From: Certhia americana
Taxonomy: Eukaryota; Chordata; Aves; Passeriformes; Certhiidae
Length of the DNA stretch: 64,000 nt
NCBI GenBank assembly: GCA_018697195.1
Contig: CM031857.1
Coordinates: forward strand, 52,845,471-52,909,470
Reading direction: 5' to 3'
This document shows, one piece after another, positions 39,701-62,422 of the stretch. Position 1 is the stretch's first letter. Every line of letters starts with the position of its first letter. Below the pieces are notes generated by a model, which was not told the origin of the DNA, searched no databases, and saw only the letters and a program-made list of their open reading frames with translations. Both the position numbers and the translations under genes were made by a program.

Positions 39701-42214
39701 TAGTCCAGTTGATAGGAGATACGGCTTAAAAGTTTACAAAATGTGAATGCTGCATTTCACTGAAATCTATTACAACACATATCTGTGTAGGCATCTTTAT
39801 AAATAACTGATGTTTCTTTTCTCTTGACCTTTAAGAATATGAAAGAATCTTCTTTTTACTGAAGCATGTACAAGGAAGCTTACAAACCCGACTGATATTT
39901 TTACAGAATGTTATAAAAGAAGCTTCAAGGTAGGTAACAGAATTGTATTATTCTTACAAAACTGCACTGTGTTGTGCCACATGTAACTGCTGGACAATCA
40001 TGCAATTGTTTGAAAACAATGCTTTGCGCTGCAAATAAACAATTCTGCATGAAAAAGCAGAAATACATGAGCATCTTGGGGTGTTGTTTGTAAAAGCTTC
40101 CCTTTTTCCCTTGGATTTTGGCTTAAAGATATTAGCTACTGTAACTGCCAAATCCCTCTAAGTGTAGATGGACAATAGAAGCTAACTTTAAGCTAGAAAG
40201 AGAAGCTAACTTTAAAATGATCATTCCAATTAAAAAGTTCAGGTGTGAGTGTACTGCTGATTTGAAAATGTAATGGAGCTACAAATTACTGGGAGTTAGG
40301 CTTTCAGAAACAGCATCAGCTCAAAATCTTATCCTAAAAATAGTTTTTAAATTCAGGTGTGCTCCTAAAGATGTCTCTACTGTTCAGTATACTTCATTCA
40401 GAGATAGTGTAGTCCTGTGTGAGACTTAGGAAATGGAGGTGGCTTTTCTCTGGAGAGGAGTGACTTGATGAGGATTTAAACCTTGTGTTTTTCTTCCAGG
40501 TAGAAACTGTTCCTTATATCTTTATCTTTTCTGTCCATACTTAGCCTTCTACATACTTACTGAAAGGAAAAAAGGAGAAATGTATTAGAACCAGTAGTGT
40601 TTGAATTGCAAAGAACTAGTAATTCCAGGATCTTGTATGGATTGTAAATATAACCAGAACTTTGAGGCTTACTTCAGAAACCTCAAAGAATAGTTGCTTC
40701 TTATTCTCTAATCTTGTAAAACTACTAAGTTTTATAGTAGTTAGCTCTTTTCCTGTGACATTAAGCAAATTTCATTATTAAAAAACAAAGTCATTTTAGA
40801 AGAAAACCATGCTGAGTGTTTAAGGTATGCTGGATGTTGGACATTCATATAGATCCTCTAGCTTTCTATAGCCAACTTGGTGGGACATGTAAATTTATAT
40901 AGATCATGCTCTTCCTATAGCAACAATTGTTTTATTGTGCTTTTGCTTGATTGTTACATTGCCTGTTGGAGTTGTTTTATACGTTGTAACTTATACATTC
41001 TTCCTCACTGTCGCAGCACACCAAAACAGTACTGTTGCTCTTGGAGTTTGTGGCAGCCCTTTGTGGAGTTGGAGTTTTTGTGCCTGTAAAACTAGGCTTT
41101 TAAGATCACTTGTAACTCATTTCTTTTGCCCAGTCTTTTCATTCCAGTTATCTTTAGTTGACGCTTCTACAAAATTTTGTGGTGGTTGAGTGTTGTTCTT
41201 GGGTGCATCAGGGATTGTGGGGAGGCTTGTCATCTGAAAATTATGGCAGGTACTGTGTCTCTGTGAGCCAAGGACACGGACCAGGATGCCTGTCTGGAAC
41301 TAGAGGCTTCTTCTGGGGTCTAGTGAAGTCATAGGACTCAACTTGGGATATAGTTGAAAATATTTTTATTGCTGCCTGTCTTTGAACACACATATGGCTA
41401 CCAAAGCATTGCTCAGAAGTGGCTTCTCAGAGGAGCAGAAATATTGCAAGGGGAGGGATTAGCTGGAAACAGCAAGGAGTTGTACTTCCTGAGGCAGGGG
41501 TGTGAGCAGAGGTGACAGAATGGCCTACTGATCAAATTTATGCAACTGATGTGGAATAGAGCTGCAGAGACTCCAGAGGTGTGGAGTTTAGATGCCTGTA
41601 TTTTCCTTTAATTTCTTTCTCTAAGTTTTAATTTGCGTTGTTTATCAGGAAATCTGCTTTGCACTGTGTAATGGCTGTTCCTCCACCTGTACCAACTTCG
41701 TTAACTTTGGTGAATGCATCATGAAGGCATGCAAATAATCCCTAAAAGCTGTTTGCCAGCTTTAGCATTATCGTTCTTTTGATGTATATTTTATTTCTGT
41801 ACTTCAGAACTTTACTTCTGGAAGCAACAAATGCAACTTTTTCCTGGATTTCTGAGTGATGATGAATGATGTTCAGCTATAATAATGTGCTATAATAAAC
41901 ACTCATAAATGTAGTTTTGTATTCAGCAAATGGAAAAGCAAGTTAGTGGTTTAACAGAATGTTCTGAGGCAGTGTATGTATACATATGAGGTATGTGTAG
42001 CCTCATCATGCACTGCTCCTGAAGTAATAACTGAAGTTTCCAGAGTTCAGGAAAAGTTTTGTCAGTAATGTTTCATGTATAACTCTGTGCATCCATTGTA
42101 ATGCTTTCTTTTAAATCCAGGTTTAAAAAACGAATGCTGATAGAACAGCTTGAGAGTTTTCTGGAAGAAATCCATCGCAGATCCAATCAGGTCAACCATA
42201 TCAACAGCAGCTAA
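3594..42214 (+). CDS. INTS6: INTS6, Integrator complex subunit 6 (18 coding exons, intact)
   Basis: Coding exons: 3594-3704, 3948-4025, 4762-4911, 20685-20774, 27592-27775, 28733-28858, 29681-29835, 32585-32737, 32874-33006, 33485-33579, 33977-34087, 35673-35888, 35997-36123, 37368-37510, 38075-38309, 39016-39387, 39836-39929, 42121-42214. They sum to 2667 nt and join in frame to 888 residues, matching the usual INTS6 length of about 887. The N-terminus is a von Willebrand A fold with the metal-site motif DTSAS (residues 9-13). A DEAD tetrapeptide (629-632) explains the old names DDX26 and DICE1, but no helicase core is present. PKRRR (654-658) is NLS-like. The last 75 or so residues are the conserved INTS6/SAGE1/CT45 C-terminal domain. 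In the nucleus, family members belong to Integrator, help recruit PP2A to RNA polymerase II, and contact INTS3/SOSS. The paralogue INTS6L is less likely because SERPINE3 is adjacent. Intron 8 is GC-AG. Confidence 0.97.
3948..4025 (+). CDS. INTS6: INTS6 coding exon 2 (residues 38-63)
   Basis: Acceptor GCCGCAG|CTC and donor AAG|GTAACC bound 26 in-frame codons that read on from exon 1, including YMLVTFEEPPYAIK of the VWA core. Lies within the CpG island. Confidence 0.95.
4762..4911 (+). CDS. INTS6: INTS6 coding exon 3 (residues 64-113)
   Basis: Fifty codons between TTTGCAG|GCT and CAG|GTAGGT. Encodes a VWA segment with GLTTLGQSLRTAFDLL, where a threonine-bearing loop typically completes the metal site. 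Followed by the 15.8-kb intron 3. Confidence 0.96.
13100..13121. repeat. Perfect 9-bp hairpin
   Basis: CATACCACT and its exact reverse complement AGTGGTATG are separated by 4 nt. It lies in INTS6 intron 3. Function unknown; it may be chance. Confidence 0.6.
19573..20138 (-). mobile_element. Solo LTR of an endogenous retrovirus, antisense in INTS6 intron 3
   Basis: A 566-bp element starts TGTCTTGG and ends CCAAGACA, an 8-bp perfect inverted terminal repeat with TG...CA ends. Flanking bases are AACAT on the left and TACAT on the right, a near-perfect 5-bp target duplication. On the - strand a TATA-like GATAAA (plus-strand 19990-19995) suggests that is the sense orientation. There is no gag, pol or env sequence alongside, so it is a recombined solo LTR. 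The sequence resembles an LTR I associate with songbird genomes (recognition from memory, not a search). A 106-codon ORF inside (19666-19986, -) is LTR read-through, not a gene. Confidence 0.85.
20685..20774 (+). CDS. INTS6: INTS6 coding exon 4 (residues 114-143)
   Basis: Thirty codons between CCCTTAG|GGA and GAG|GTAAGA. The IIITVTDGSKLTT stretch is the VWA strand carrying the TDG motif. Phase 0 on both sides. Confidence 0.96.
22105..22494 (+). mobile_element. CR1 LINE 3' fragment
   Basis: Diverged CR1 3' region. It runs through a GGCTGAGAACTGG-like block, a TTGTCCAGGGTTGTGGAGAT block where CR1 has its 'one family of conserved GTTGTGGA' sequence, and ends near GCTATGATTCTGTG, the typical CR1 tail. 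It is 5'-truncated with no open reading frame. CR1 is the dominant LINE of birds. Confidence 0.75.
23040..23066. repeat. Perfect 11-bp hairpin
   Basis: TGCTGGGTATG pairs exactly with CATACCCAGCA across the 5-nt loop TGTTT. It lies 10 nt before a 17-base T run at 23077-23093 in INTS6 intron 4. Confidence 0.75.
23077..24860 (-). pseudogene. Candidate processed pseudogene (retrocopy), parent unknown
   Basis: Read on the - strand, this segment ends in a 17-base A run (plus-strand T run 23077-23093), as a retroposed mRNA would. Upstream of that run are several protein-like open stretches in different frames, broken by stops and shifts, the longest at 23290-23535. I do not recognise the parent gene, found no clear target-site duplication, and the 5' limit (24860) is a guess. 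It could equally be unrelated intronic sequence next to a poly(T) tract. Confidence 0.25.
25059..25085 (+). repeat. G-quadruplex motif in INTS6 intron 4
   Basis: G runs of 5, 3, 5 and 3 are separated by T5, T1 and T5 on the sense strand, made from two copies of a G5-T5-G3 unit. It satisfies the standard four-run rule and sits isolated in AT-rich intronic DNA. Confidence 0.7.
27592..27775 (+). CDS. INTS6: INTS6 coding exon 5 (residues 144-205)
   Basis: Between TTTCCAG|CTC and GGAG|GTGAGT. Encodes the highly conserved KEPFRWDQRLFALVLRLPG region. Ends one base into codon 205, completed by exon 6. Confidence 0.96.
28733..28858 (+). CDS. INTS6: INTS6 coding exon 6 (residues 205-247)
   Basis: Between TTCTAG|GTC and GATG|GTACTT. 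Reads RSYCVCSPRMLNQCLESL and closes the VWA-like region. A 126-nt exon with split codons at both ends. Confidence 0.95.
29681..29835 (+). CDS. INTS6: INTS6 coding exon 7 (residues 247-298)
   Basis: Between TCTGTAG|ATG and CTG|GTATGT. Contains PWHSCHKLIYVRPNPKTG and HWPVPESFWPD, typical of the family's region after the VWA domain. Confidence 0.96.
30304..30326. repeat. Perfect 10-bp hairpin with overlapping tandem motif
   Basis: AAAAGCTGAG pairs with CTCAGCTTTT across a 3-nt loop. GAACCTC occurs twice nearby, suggesting the palindrome arose from a short duplication. In INTS6 intron 7. Confidence 0.65.
32585..32737 (+). CDS. INTS6: INTS6 coding exon 8 (residues 299-349)
   Basis: Acceptor TTTAG|CCA. 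The donor is CAG|GCAAGT, a GC donor, inferred because the protein must continue as CWQ-VYVSNSAKY across the join and no GT at this position keeps frame. Fifty-one codons including KLPFDKYELEPSPLTQFIL. Confidence 0.95.
32738..32873 (+). other. INTS6: INTS6 intron 8, a 136-nt GC-AG intron
   Basis: Begins GCAAGT after CAG and ends TTTTATTGCAG. GC donors normally need a strong match to U1 elsewhere, and CAG|GCAAGT is the optimal GC-donor consensus. The intron is the second shortest in the gene after intron 12 (108 nt). Confidence 0.9.
32874..33006 (+). CDS. INTS6: INTS6 coding exon 9 (residues 350-394)
   Basis: Acceptor TTGCAG|GTG of the GC-AG intron and donor CTAG|GTAAAT. Reads VYVSNSAKYSELGHPFGYLK and NLFVMPYNYPVLLPLL. 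Confidence 0.96.
33485..33579 (+). CDS. INTS6: INTS6 coding exon 10 (residues 394-425)
   Basis: Between CCCTTAG|ATG and GGG|GTAAGA. Encodes DLFKVHKAKPTLKWRQSFE and YLKTMPPYYLG. Total phase with exon 9 closes to a whole codon. Confidence 0.96.
33977..34087 (+). CDS. INTS6: INTS6 coding exon 11 (residues 426-462)
   Basis: Between GTTTCAG|CCT and CAG|GTAATG. Reads PLKKAVRMMGAPNLIADN and YSVISYLKKLSQQ. Confidence 0.96.
35673..35888 (+). CDS. INTS6: INTS6 coding exon 12 (residues 463-534)
   Basis: Between AAATTAAG|GCC and AAG|GTAAGC. Seventy-two codons including AKIESDRVIGSVGKKV, the basic KVRSRSHNLSMAHR stretch and LDLNMKEYAGFQIALLNK. Confidence 0.96.
35997..36123 (+). CDS. INTS6: INTS6 coding exon 13 (residues 535-577)
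   Basis: Between CCATAG|GAT and GAAG|GTTAGA. Reads DLKPQTFRNAYDIPRRNLLD and LLKSTRKFLKGQDE. Separated from exon 12 by a 108-nt intron. Confidence 0.96.
37368..37510 (+). CDS. INTS6: INTS6 coding exon 14 (residues 577-624)
   Basis: Between ACGACAG|ATC and AAG|GTGACT. Reads VHSVPIAQMGNYQEYLKQ and LDPDQPRRLHTFGNPFKLDKK. Confidence 0.96.
38075..38309 (+). CDS. INTS6: INTS6 coding exon 15 (residues 625-703)
   Basis: Between ATTACAG|GGA and AAAA|GTAAGT. Contains the DEAD tetrapeptide (629-632) behind the historical DDX26 name, and the basic NLS-like PKRRR (654-658). The rest is a low-complexity Pro/Gln/Gly linker. Confidence 0.96.
39016..39387 (+). CDS. INTS6: INTS6 coding exon 16 (residues 703-827)
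   Basis: Between TTTTCAG|CAT and AGGA|GTAAGT. The largest coding exon and the most variable: an acidic, Ser-rich linker with FLENHEE, then NTELRAEIMKEIRKPGR, which begins the conserved C-terminal domain. Confidence 0.95.
39836..39929 (+). CDS. INTS6: INTS6 coding exon 17 (residues 827-858)
   Basis: Between CTTTAAG|AAT and CAAG|GTAGGT. Encodes YERIFFLLKHVQGSLQTRL and FLQNVIKEAS of the C-terminal helical domain shared with INTS6L, SAGE1 and CT45. Confidence 0.96.
39930..42120 (+). other. INTS6: INTS6 intron 17
   Basis: Last intron, 2191 nt. It contains two copies of AGAAGCTAACTTTAA near 40178-40216, and at its 3' end the first copy of the 81-bp perfect duplication (42032-42112), which includes the polypyrimidine stretch but not the AG. 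No extra exon recognised. Confidence 0.7.
42032..42112 (+). repeat. 81-bp direct repeat, copy 1 (end of INTS6 intron 17)
   Basis: Identical over all 81 bases, by eye, to 43223-43303. Copy 1 carries the branch-point region and pyrimidine tract of the last INTS6 intron and stops 8 nt before exon 18. Confidence 0.95.
42121..42214 (+). CDS. INTS6: INTS6 coding exon 18, C-terminus (residues 858-888)
   Basis: Acceptor AATCCAG|GTT. Reads FKKRMLIEQLESFLEEIHRR and NQVNHINSS, then TAA at 42212-42214. The 81 bp ending 8 nt before the exon are repeated perfectly at 43223-43303. Confidence 0.96.
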
Positions 42215-42327
42215 GAAACTGCACATAAGAGAGAGCCACAGCAGGGTACTGCTGTTCTTACTTGCATTCATTTTTGACATGCACTCTTATCTCAAGTTCC
42301 TGTACATGAAAGAATGAAAAGCTGCTC

Positions 42328-42333
42328 AATAAA
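42328..42333 (+). terminator. INTS6: INTS6 proximal poly(A) signal
   Basis: Canonical AATAAA 114 nt after the INTS6 stop codon. Use is inferred from the hexamer alone. Confidence 0.5.
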
Positions 42334-42675
42334 ATGATGAGAAGTATCCATCATCCTTTTTTTCCCTCACTTCTGTTATTTTTGTAATGTGAAAAATACT
42401 ACAAAACATTTTTATTTAACTAAATTGAGAACTTCTTGCTTGTCATGGACATAAGTGTCACTTTCCCTCAGGTTCTATTTTTCTTAATCTAACCTTTAAA
42501 ACTGTCACCTCTTAAGGTTGAACTTTGCCAAAAAGTTGCTTTGTAATTTTCAAAAAAAAGCACATACATTAAACAAGGTAATGTTTTGTATATACAGTTA
42601 TTTTGGATATATTATTGTAAGTTGTATAAATGTATTTTGAAAAATATTTAAGAAAAGCACTTTTGTTATTCCATC

Positions 42676-42681
42676 AATAAA
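42676..42681 (+). terminator. INTS6: INTS6 distal poly(A) signal
   Basis: Canonical AATAAA followed by a T/G-rich stretch, the usual downstream element. This is the more likely main site. Confidence 0.7.
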
Positions 42682-43222
42682 ATCTCTATTTTAATCTTTG
42701 TGTAGGTTTGAGTACAGTTTTTATTGATTTATTTTGCCTTCCCTTTCTAGAACTTGTGTTCTGCTAAAAGTGTTAAAGAACGAAGAGTGGTTTTGTATCA
42801 CTGGGTATTCTGCTCTTAATCAGAGAATGAGTGAAAGAGAGCTAATGCTGAATTGCAGATACAGTAGAATATCTTGTGTGCTTTGCACTTTTGGTGACCA
42901 GCATAACAAAGTGATGTTTTGTATGCACATCTGTAGCCATGACAAACCCTGCAATTTTGTTGAGGGATATGGTGCAGAAGAGCAGGAGTCGGTAGCCTTT
43001 GAGGAAGGCTGCACACAGGTTTTCTGTGTCAGAAGATTTTACATATTTACAAGTGCAGGAGCAACCACAGTATGCTGCTGCCTGGACACAGAATATCACT
43101 GATTGGCTGTGTCTTTCAGCTGTGCTGGATACTCTGAATGATCTGAAGGCTCTGATTCAGTGGGAGCTGAATAAAACAGTCCTCTATGATGCTTTTCTTG
43201 GGAGTCAGTTGTTTGCAGAGTT

Positions 43223-43303
43223 TGAAGTTTCCAGAGTTCAGGAAAAGTTTTGTCAGTAATGTTTCATGTATAACTCTGTGCATCCATTGTAATGCTTTCT
43301 TTT
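43223..43303 (+). repeat. 81-bp direct repeat, copy 2 (downstream of INTS6)
   Basis: Exact copy of 42032-42112, lying about 540 nt beyond the distal INTS6 poly(A) signal in the same orientation. It is followed by CTTCACC instead of the AAATCCAG acceptor, so it is not a usable splice site. Confidence 0.95.
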
Positions 43304-43569
43304 CTTCACCCAAAATCTTTATGGGCATGGGTCTTTGATGCTTGTGCCATGAGTTGCTGAATGCTTGCCATATCCCAACTTTTGTCAGGATGCTGAAAAT
43401 CACCCCCCCATTTTTCTTGATGCCAGTAGTCACTGTGAGTGTTCTTCTGGAATGTCCATTCTATGTAGTGTATGCTTCAAAGGCAGGAGAGGTAGTACTG
43501 ATACCTTTTTTGGCAATATTTGTTTGGTGACTGAGTGGGCATTTCTGCTTCTTACCTGCGCTGTCTGGA

Positions 43570-43740
43570 GCAAGCTGCCCTGGCTAGTGGTAGGATTGCC
43601 ATCCCTGGAAGTGTTCAAAATGTGTGTAGGTGTGGTGTTTAGGGACTTGGTTTAGTGGTGGACTTGGCAATGCTGGGTTAATGGTTGCACTGTATGATCT
43701 GAGAGCTATTTTCCAACCTTAATGATTCTATGATTCTGTG
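43570..43740 (+). mobile_element. CR1 LINE 3' end
   Basis: Contains ATCCCTGGAAGTGTTCAAAA, then TTTAGTGGTGGACTTGGCAA, and ends AATGATTCTATGATTCTGTG, all hallmark segments of the avian CR1 3' region in the right order. 5'-truncated, non-coding, well preserved. Confidence 0.9.
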
Positions 43741-44250
43741 TCAGTTTTGAAACAGCCTTTCAACTAGATTTTCTTTTCACAGCATTTTGCTGCTTGTTTG
43801 TTACCTTCTATATCAGCTGGATTATAACCTACAACCATGAGGTCACACTGAATTTCAGTTTTATTTTTAAGCTTTTAACTTCAGGACAGGGAAATAAAAT
43901 TCTGCTTGAAAAATAACATCACAAAGATGTCTTGTGGGTTGTTTTCAGTCAGATGACCTACATACTCAGCAAACAGTCAAGCTGGCTTGAGCCATGTGAT
44001 GAAGTTGAAGAGAAGCTGTTGGCTCATATTGTTAAACATTTAGGAGGCTAAACCTTGGTTTTTTTGCAAATGTTTGTTTGGATACTCTCTTTGCTGTAGT
44101 TGTGGTGCTGATGATTCCTAGACAGCTCTTAAATTTCAACAGTATTTACAATCTAATAAGGTAGTGGAGAGCTTTTACTCTTGCTTATTTTTGGAAAAGT
44201 GATTTGCTTATAACTGTGTTTTAATAAATACCTACAATGTAGCCTTTAAT

Positions 44251-44256
44251 TTTATT
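44251..44256 (-). terminator. SERPINE3: SERPINE3 poly(A) signal
   Basis: AATAAA on the - strand (TTTATT on +), 55 nt after the SERPINE3 stop codon. The 3' end would fall near 44230, giving a very short 3' UTR of about 80 nt. Confidence 0.7.
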
Positions 44257-44310
44257 GGAAGAAAGCTCATCCTAGGTGGAACACAAGTCAGCATGTGCAT
44301 TTAGTGCTTA

Positions 44311-60043
<15,733 letters not shown>

Positions 60044-60222
60044 GAAGATGAGCTGGGAACAGTCTCCACCAGCTAATACCTGCAATAAATGACATGGATA
60101 TACTTAGAAAAGCAATAGGCTGAGCTGGCAGAGGAACTTTCTATCAGTGTTGAGATATTGCTTGCAATAGTAATGATCACTGTTAAAGTATTTGTCCAGA
60201 TCTACTCAATAGCTACTGTCAT

Positions 60223-60223
<1 letters not shown>

Positions 60224-60253
<30 letters not shown>

Positions 60254-60260
60254 AGAAAAA
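60224..60260 (+). repeat. A-rich tract
   Basis: Twenty-three A's followed by two A-blocks interrupted by single G's, about 140 nt upstream of the SERPINE3 first coding exon, in the - strand sense a poly(T/C) tract before the acceptor. Confidence 0.9.
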
Positions 60261-62179
60261 TTTATGGCCACGTTGACTGACAAGAACTGGATTTTCCAGA
60301 ATGCTGTAGCATGTAAGATGGGTGGCCATTGCAGAACATGGAAACACACAGCCTCTTGGTTAAAAATTAGCTACCTGCACAGATGATGGGACACCTCAGT
60401 GCTCACCATGCTGCTGAGCACCCACACCTCCTTTCTGTCCCTAGCAGAAAGGGGGTCACACCCAGCACTACCAGAAGGAAGGCCACCCCTTGTGAGGTGC
60501 AGAAATTGAATTGGAGACTCCAGGCTGGGCTTTGGATCCAAGTTTGCAAAAGGCTGGCTTCAAATTCCACCACCCCCAAGATATTCCTTCTTTGAAATTT
60601 ATGCCAGCAAAAGAAAAGGTTGTATTTGCAAAAGGCTCCAGTGCTTGCAGCACAAAATCACCACATCGGATTTTTATGGGAAATCAAGCATTGGTCAACA
60701 TTATATTAAGAGACAGGCACTTAGATTCATATTTAAAGGCATAATGCTAAAATGAGAGAATAGCTTTCCTTACAGAATTTCACATTGTAAGATTGTATAC
60801 AAGTATATTTTAAAAATTACTGCACCTTCTTTCACCTCAGGATTTCCTACAAATCTTTCTCCATGCCCTTTGCTCTAGAGAGCACCTCTAATGCTTTGTA
60901 TTTACTCACAGTTAGCTCTGTTAAATTGTCTTGCCTTTCTGTGTCCTTCTGGGTGCCTGAATGGAAGCTGCCTATGAACGTCTTGTCTCCTTCTTTAATA
61001 GGTAGTGGAGCAAAGACTAAGTCATGAGACTGCATTTAAAGGGATAGTCAGTGATCAGAGTCTCTGTCGGCGATGTCTGTACCACTCTGTCCAAATTCCT
61101 GTAGGCTACAAGCTCTATGGAGAGCCAGGCAAAGCAGCATGCCACTGACCAGCAAATCCAAGGCAAGGAACAAAAAGGTACTCATGGAGATAGAGTCAGC
61201 AACTTCCTTGCAAGCTGTGCTCGAGCCTCATGAGACTTGTGACCTGCTGGTACGGAGCAAGGCATCCCCTATCTCTCTTCCCACCCCCCTCTTTCTTTTA
61301 TATGAATTCCATTGATTCCTCTGCCACAAAGAGAAAGAGAAAGGGCTCTCTGTGTACCAGGCACACACAGCTATTTTTTTACCCCCACTTTGAAACATTA
61401 TTCAGAAATCCCATGCAATTAAAATGTCTTTATTTCCCTTTTTTTTTTAATTAATGCCATCCGAAACAGCAAGATTTTCTTTCACTCTTTAGTTTCCAGA
61501 AGGAAAGAAACAACGAAGTGCAGTGCTTGAAGGAGGGAGAGCAAATGAGGAAGGGGCTACTTTGAATGGATCAGAAGCAGAAGAGCTGGGGGTTGTGACT
61601 ACTTTAAAAGCAGTCACAGTCTTCATGGCTTTCTTCGTGTGATGGGACCAAATCCTGCCCATCATATTCACAGGTTCAGCCTCACAGCTTCACCTAATGC
61701 CACCTAAGAAAAATCAAGATTTGGCCTAACAATTAACGTAAAACTACAGCTTACTAATCCTCCCAGAGTTCGATGTTATACACTTGGCTATTTCACAATA
61801 TATATTCTTGTTGTAAATGGGAAAAAAGACATTGGGAAAAGGGCATTACAATGAAGCAATAGTTTAGGTGCTACTGTTTCACTCTCAGGGAAGGAACAGC
61901 TGCACAATGGAATTAGGGCCCAAGTGAGAATGAAGCAATGGGCCTTTCTTATTCTGTTCTTGTGCTGTTCCTCTCTTTCTGCTGTTTGGAGAATATGCCA
62001 GAACAGTTGCAGACACTGGGGTGTATTTCAGGATCCTGGGATTTAGAGCACCCTCCTGCAAGCACTGATGAAGCGCAAGAGCTTGGTCAGTCACAGTCGG
62101 TCACTAATACAACAGGCAGAAATGTAATTTTGCTGCAGATTTCAACAGCAGCATCTTCACACTGAAAATTACATTTAGT

Positions 62180-62422
62180 TTAGGGGTTTGGCTGAATGAG
62201 GACCTCTCTGCTGAAGTTATCATTAACAGTTTCCTCTGGAGTGGAGATGTATTCAGAGGGAAGGAAGCAGAGGCCACCAAGTGATTTCTCAAAGGGCTCA
62301 GAGCTGTCAATAGATAAATTAGCTCTGGCTGCTGGTGAGGACTGCACACTGGATTTGATGTGGTGTTCCCAGAGGCTCTGGACATGAAAAGGCATTTCTT
62401 CTGTGCCTTTCTTGATACCCTC
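62180..62422 (-). other. Unassigned terminal-exon-like ORF
   Basis: On the - strand an AAATCCACAG acceptor is followed by 80 open codons and a TAA. The frame includes MPFHVQSLWEHHIKSSVQSS and LGGLCFLPSEYISTPEE, not low-complexity and protein-like. It would suit the last exon of a gene entering from the right edge. It does not match what I recall of FAM124A, and the polypyrimidine tract is weak. Confidence 0.3.

Larger units (their letters stand above)
33007..39835 (+). other. INTS6: INTS6 introns 9-16
   Basis: Introns 33007-33484, 33580-33976, 34088-35672, 35889-35996, 36124-37367, 37511-38074, 38310-39015 and 39388-39835. All GT-AG. AT-rich with nothing I can identify beyond splice signals; a short tandem around ACAATTAAG occurs near 36918-36942. 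Confidence 0.7.
42215..42705 (+). other. INTS6: INTS6 3' UTR
   Basis: AT-rich sequence after the stop codon with two AATAAA signals (42328-42333 and 42676-42681), so short and long 3' UTR forms of about 0.13 and 0.49 kb are possible. A Pumilio-type TGTATATA lies at 42587-42594, present only in the longer form. The 3' end near 42700 is estimated from the distal signal. Confidence 0.75.
42706..44230. other. Intergenic gap between convergent INTS6 and SERPINE3 3' ends
   Basis: About 1.5 kb separating two tail-to-tail genes. It holds copy 2 of the 81-bp repeat (43223-43303) and a CR1 3' end (43570-43740). An open frame at 42734-43102 (+, 122 codons) has no recognisable similarity and is probably chance. 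Confidence 0.7.

Noticed and set aside
3594..42214. Calling the gene a DEAD-box helicase (DDX26) or INTS6L
   Set aside because: The DEAD tetrapeptide stands alone without helicase motifs. INTS6L is a close paralogue, but the SERPINE3 neighbour and the exon sequences fit INTS6.
42734..43102. 122-codon + strand ORF just after INTS6
   Set aside because: No recognisable domain; overlapping - strand frames equally open; begins downstream of the poly(A) signal in ordinary AT-rich DNA.
43870..43925. Another possible SERPINE3 terminal exon after TTCAAGCAG
   Set aside because: In phase with a short tail, but no serpin strand similarity; lies beyond the better exon and its poly(A) signal.
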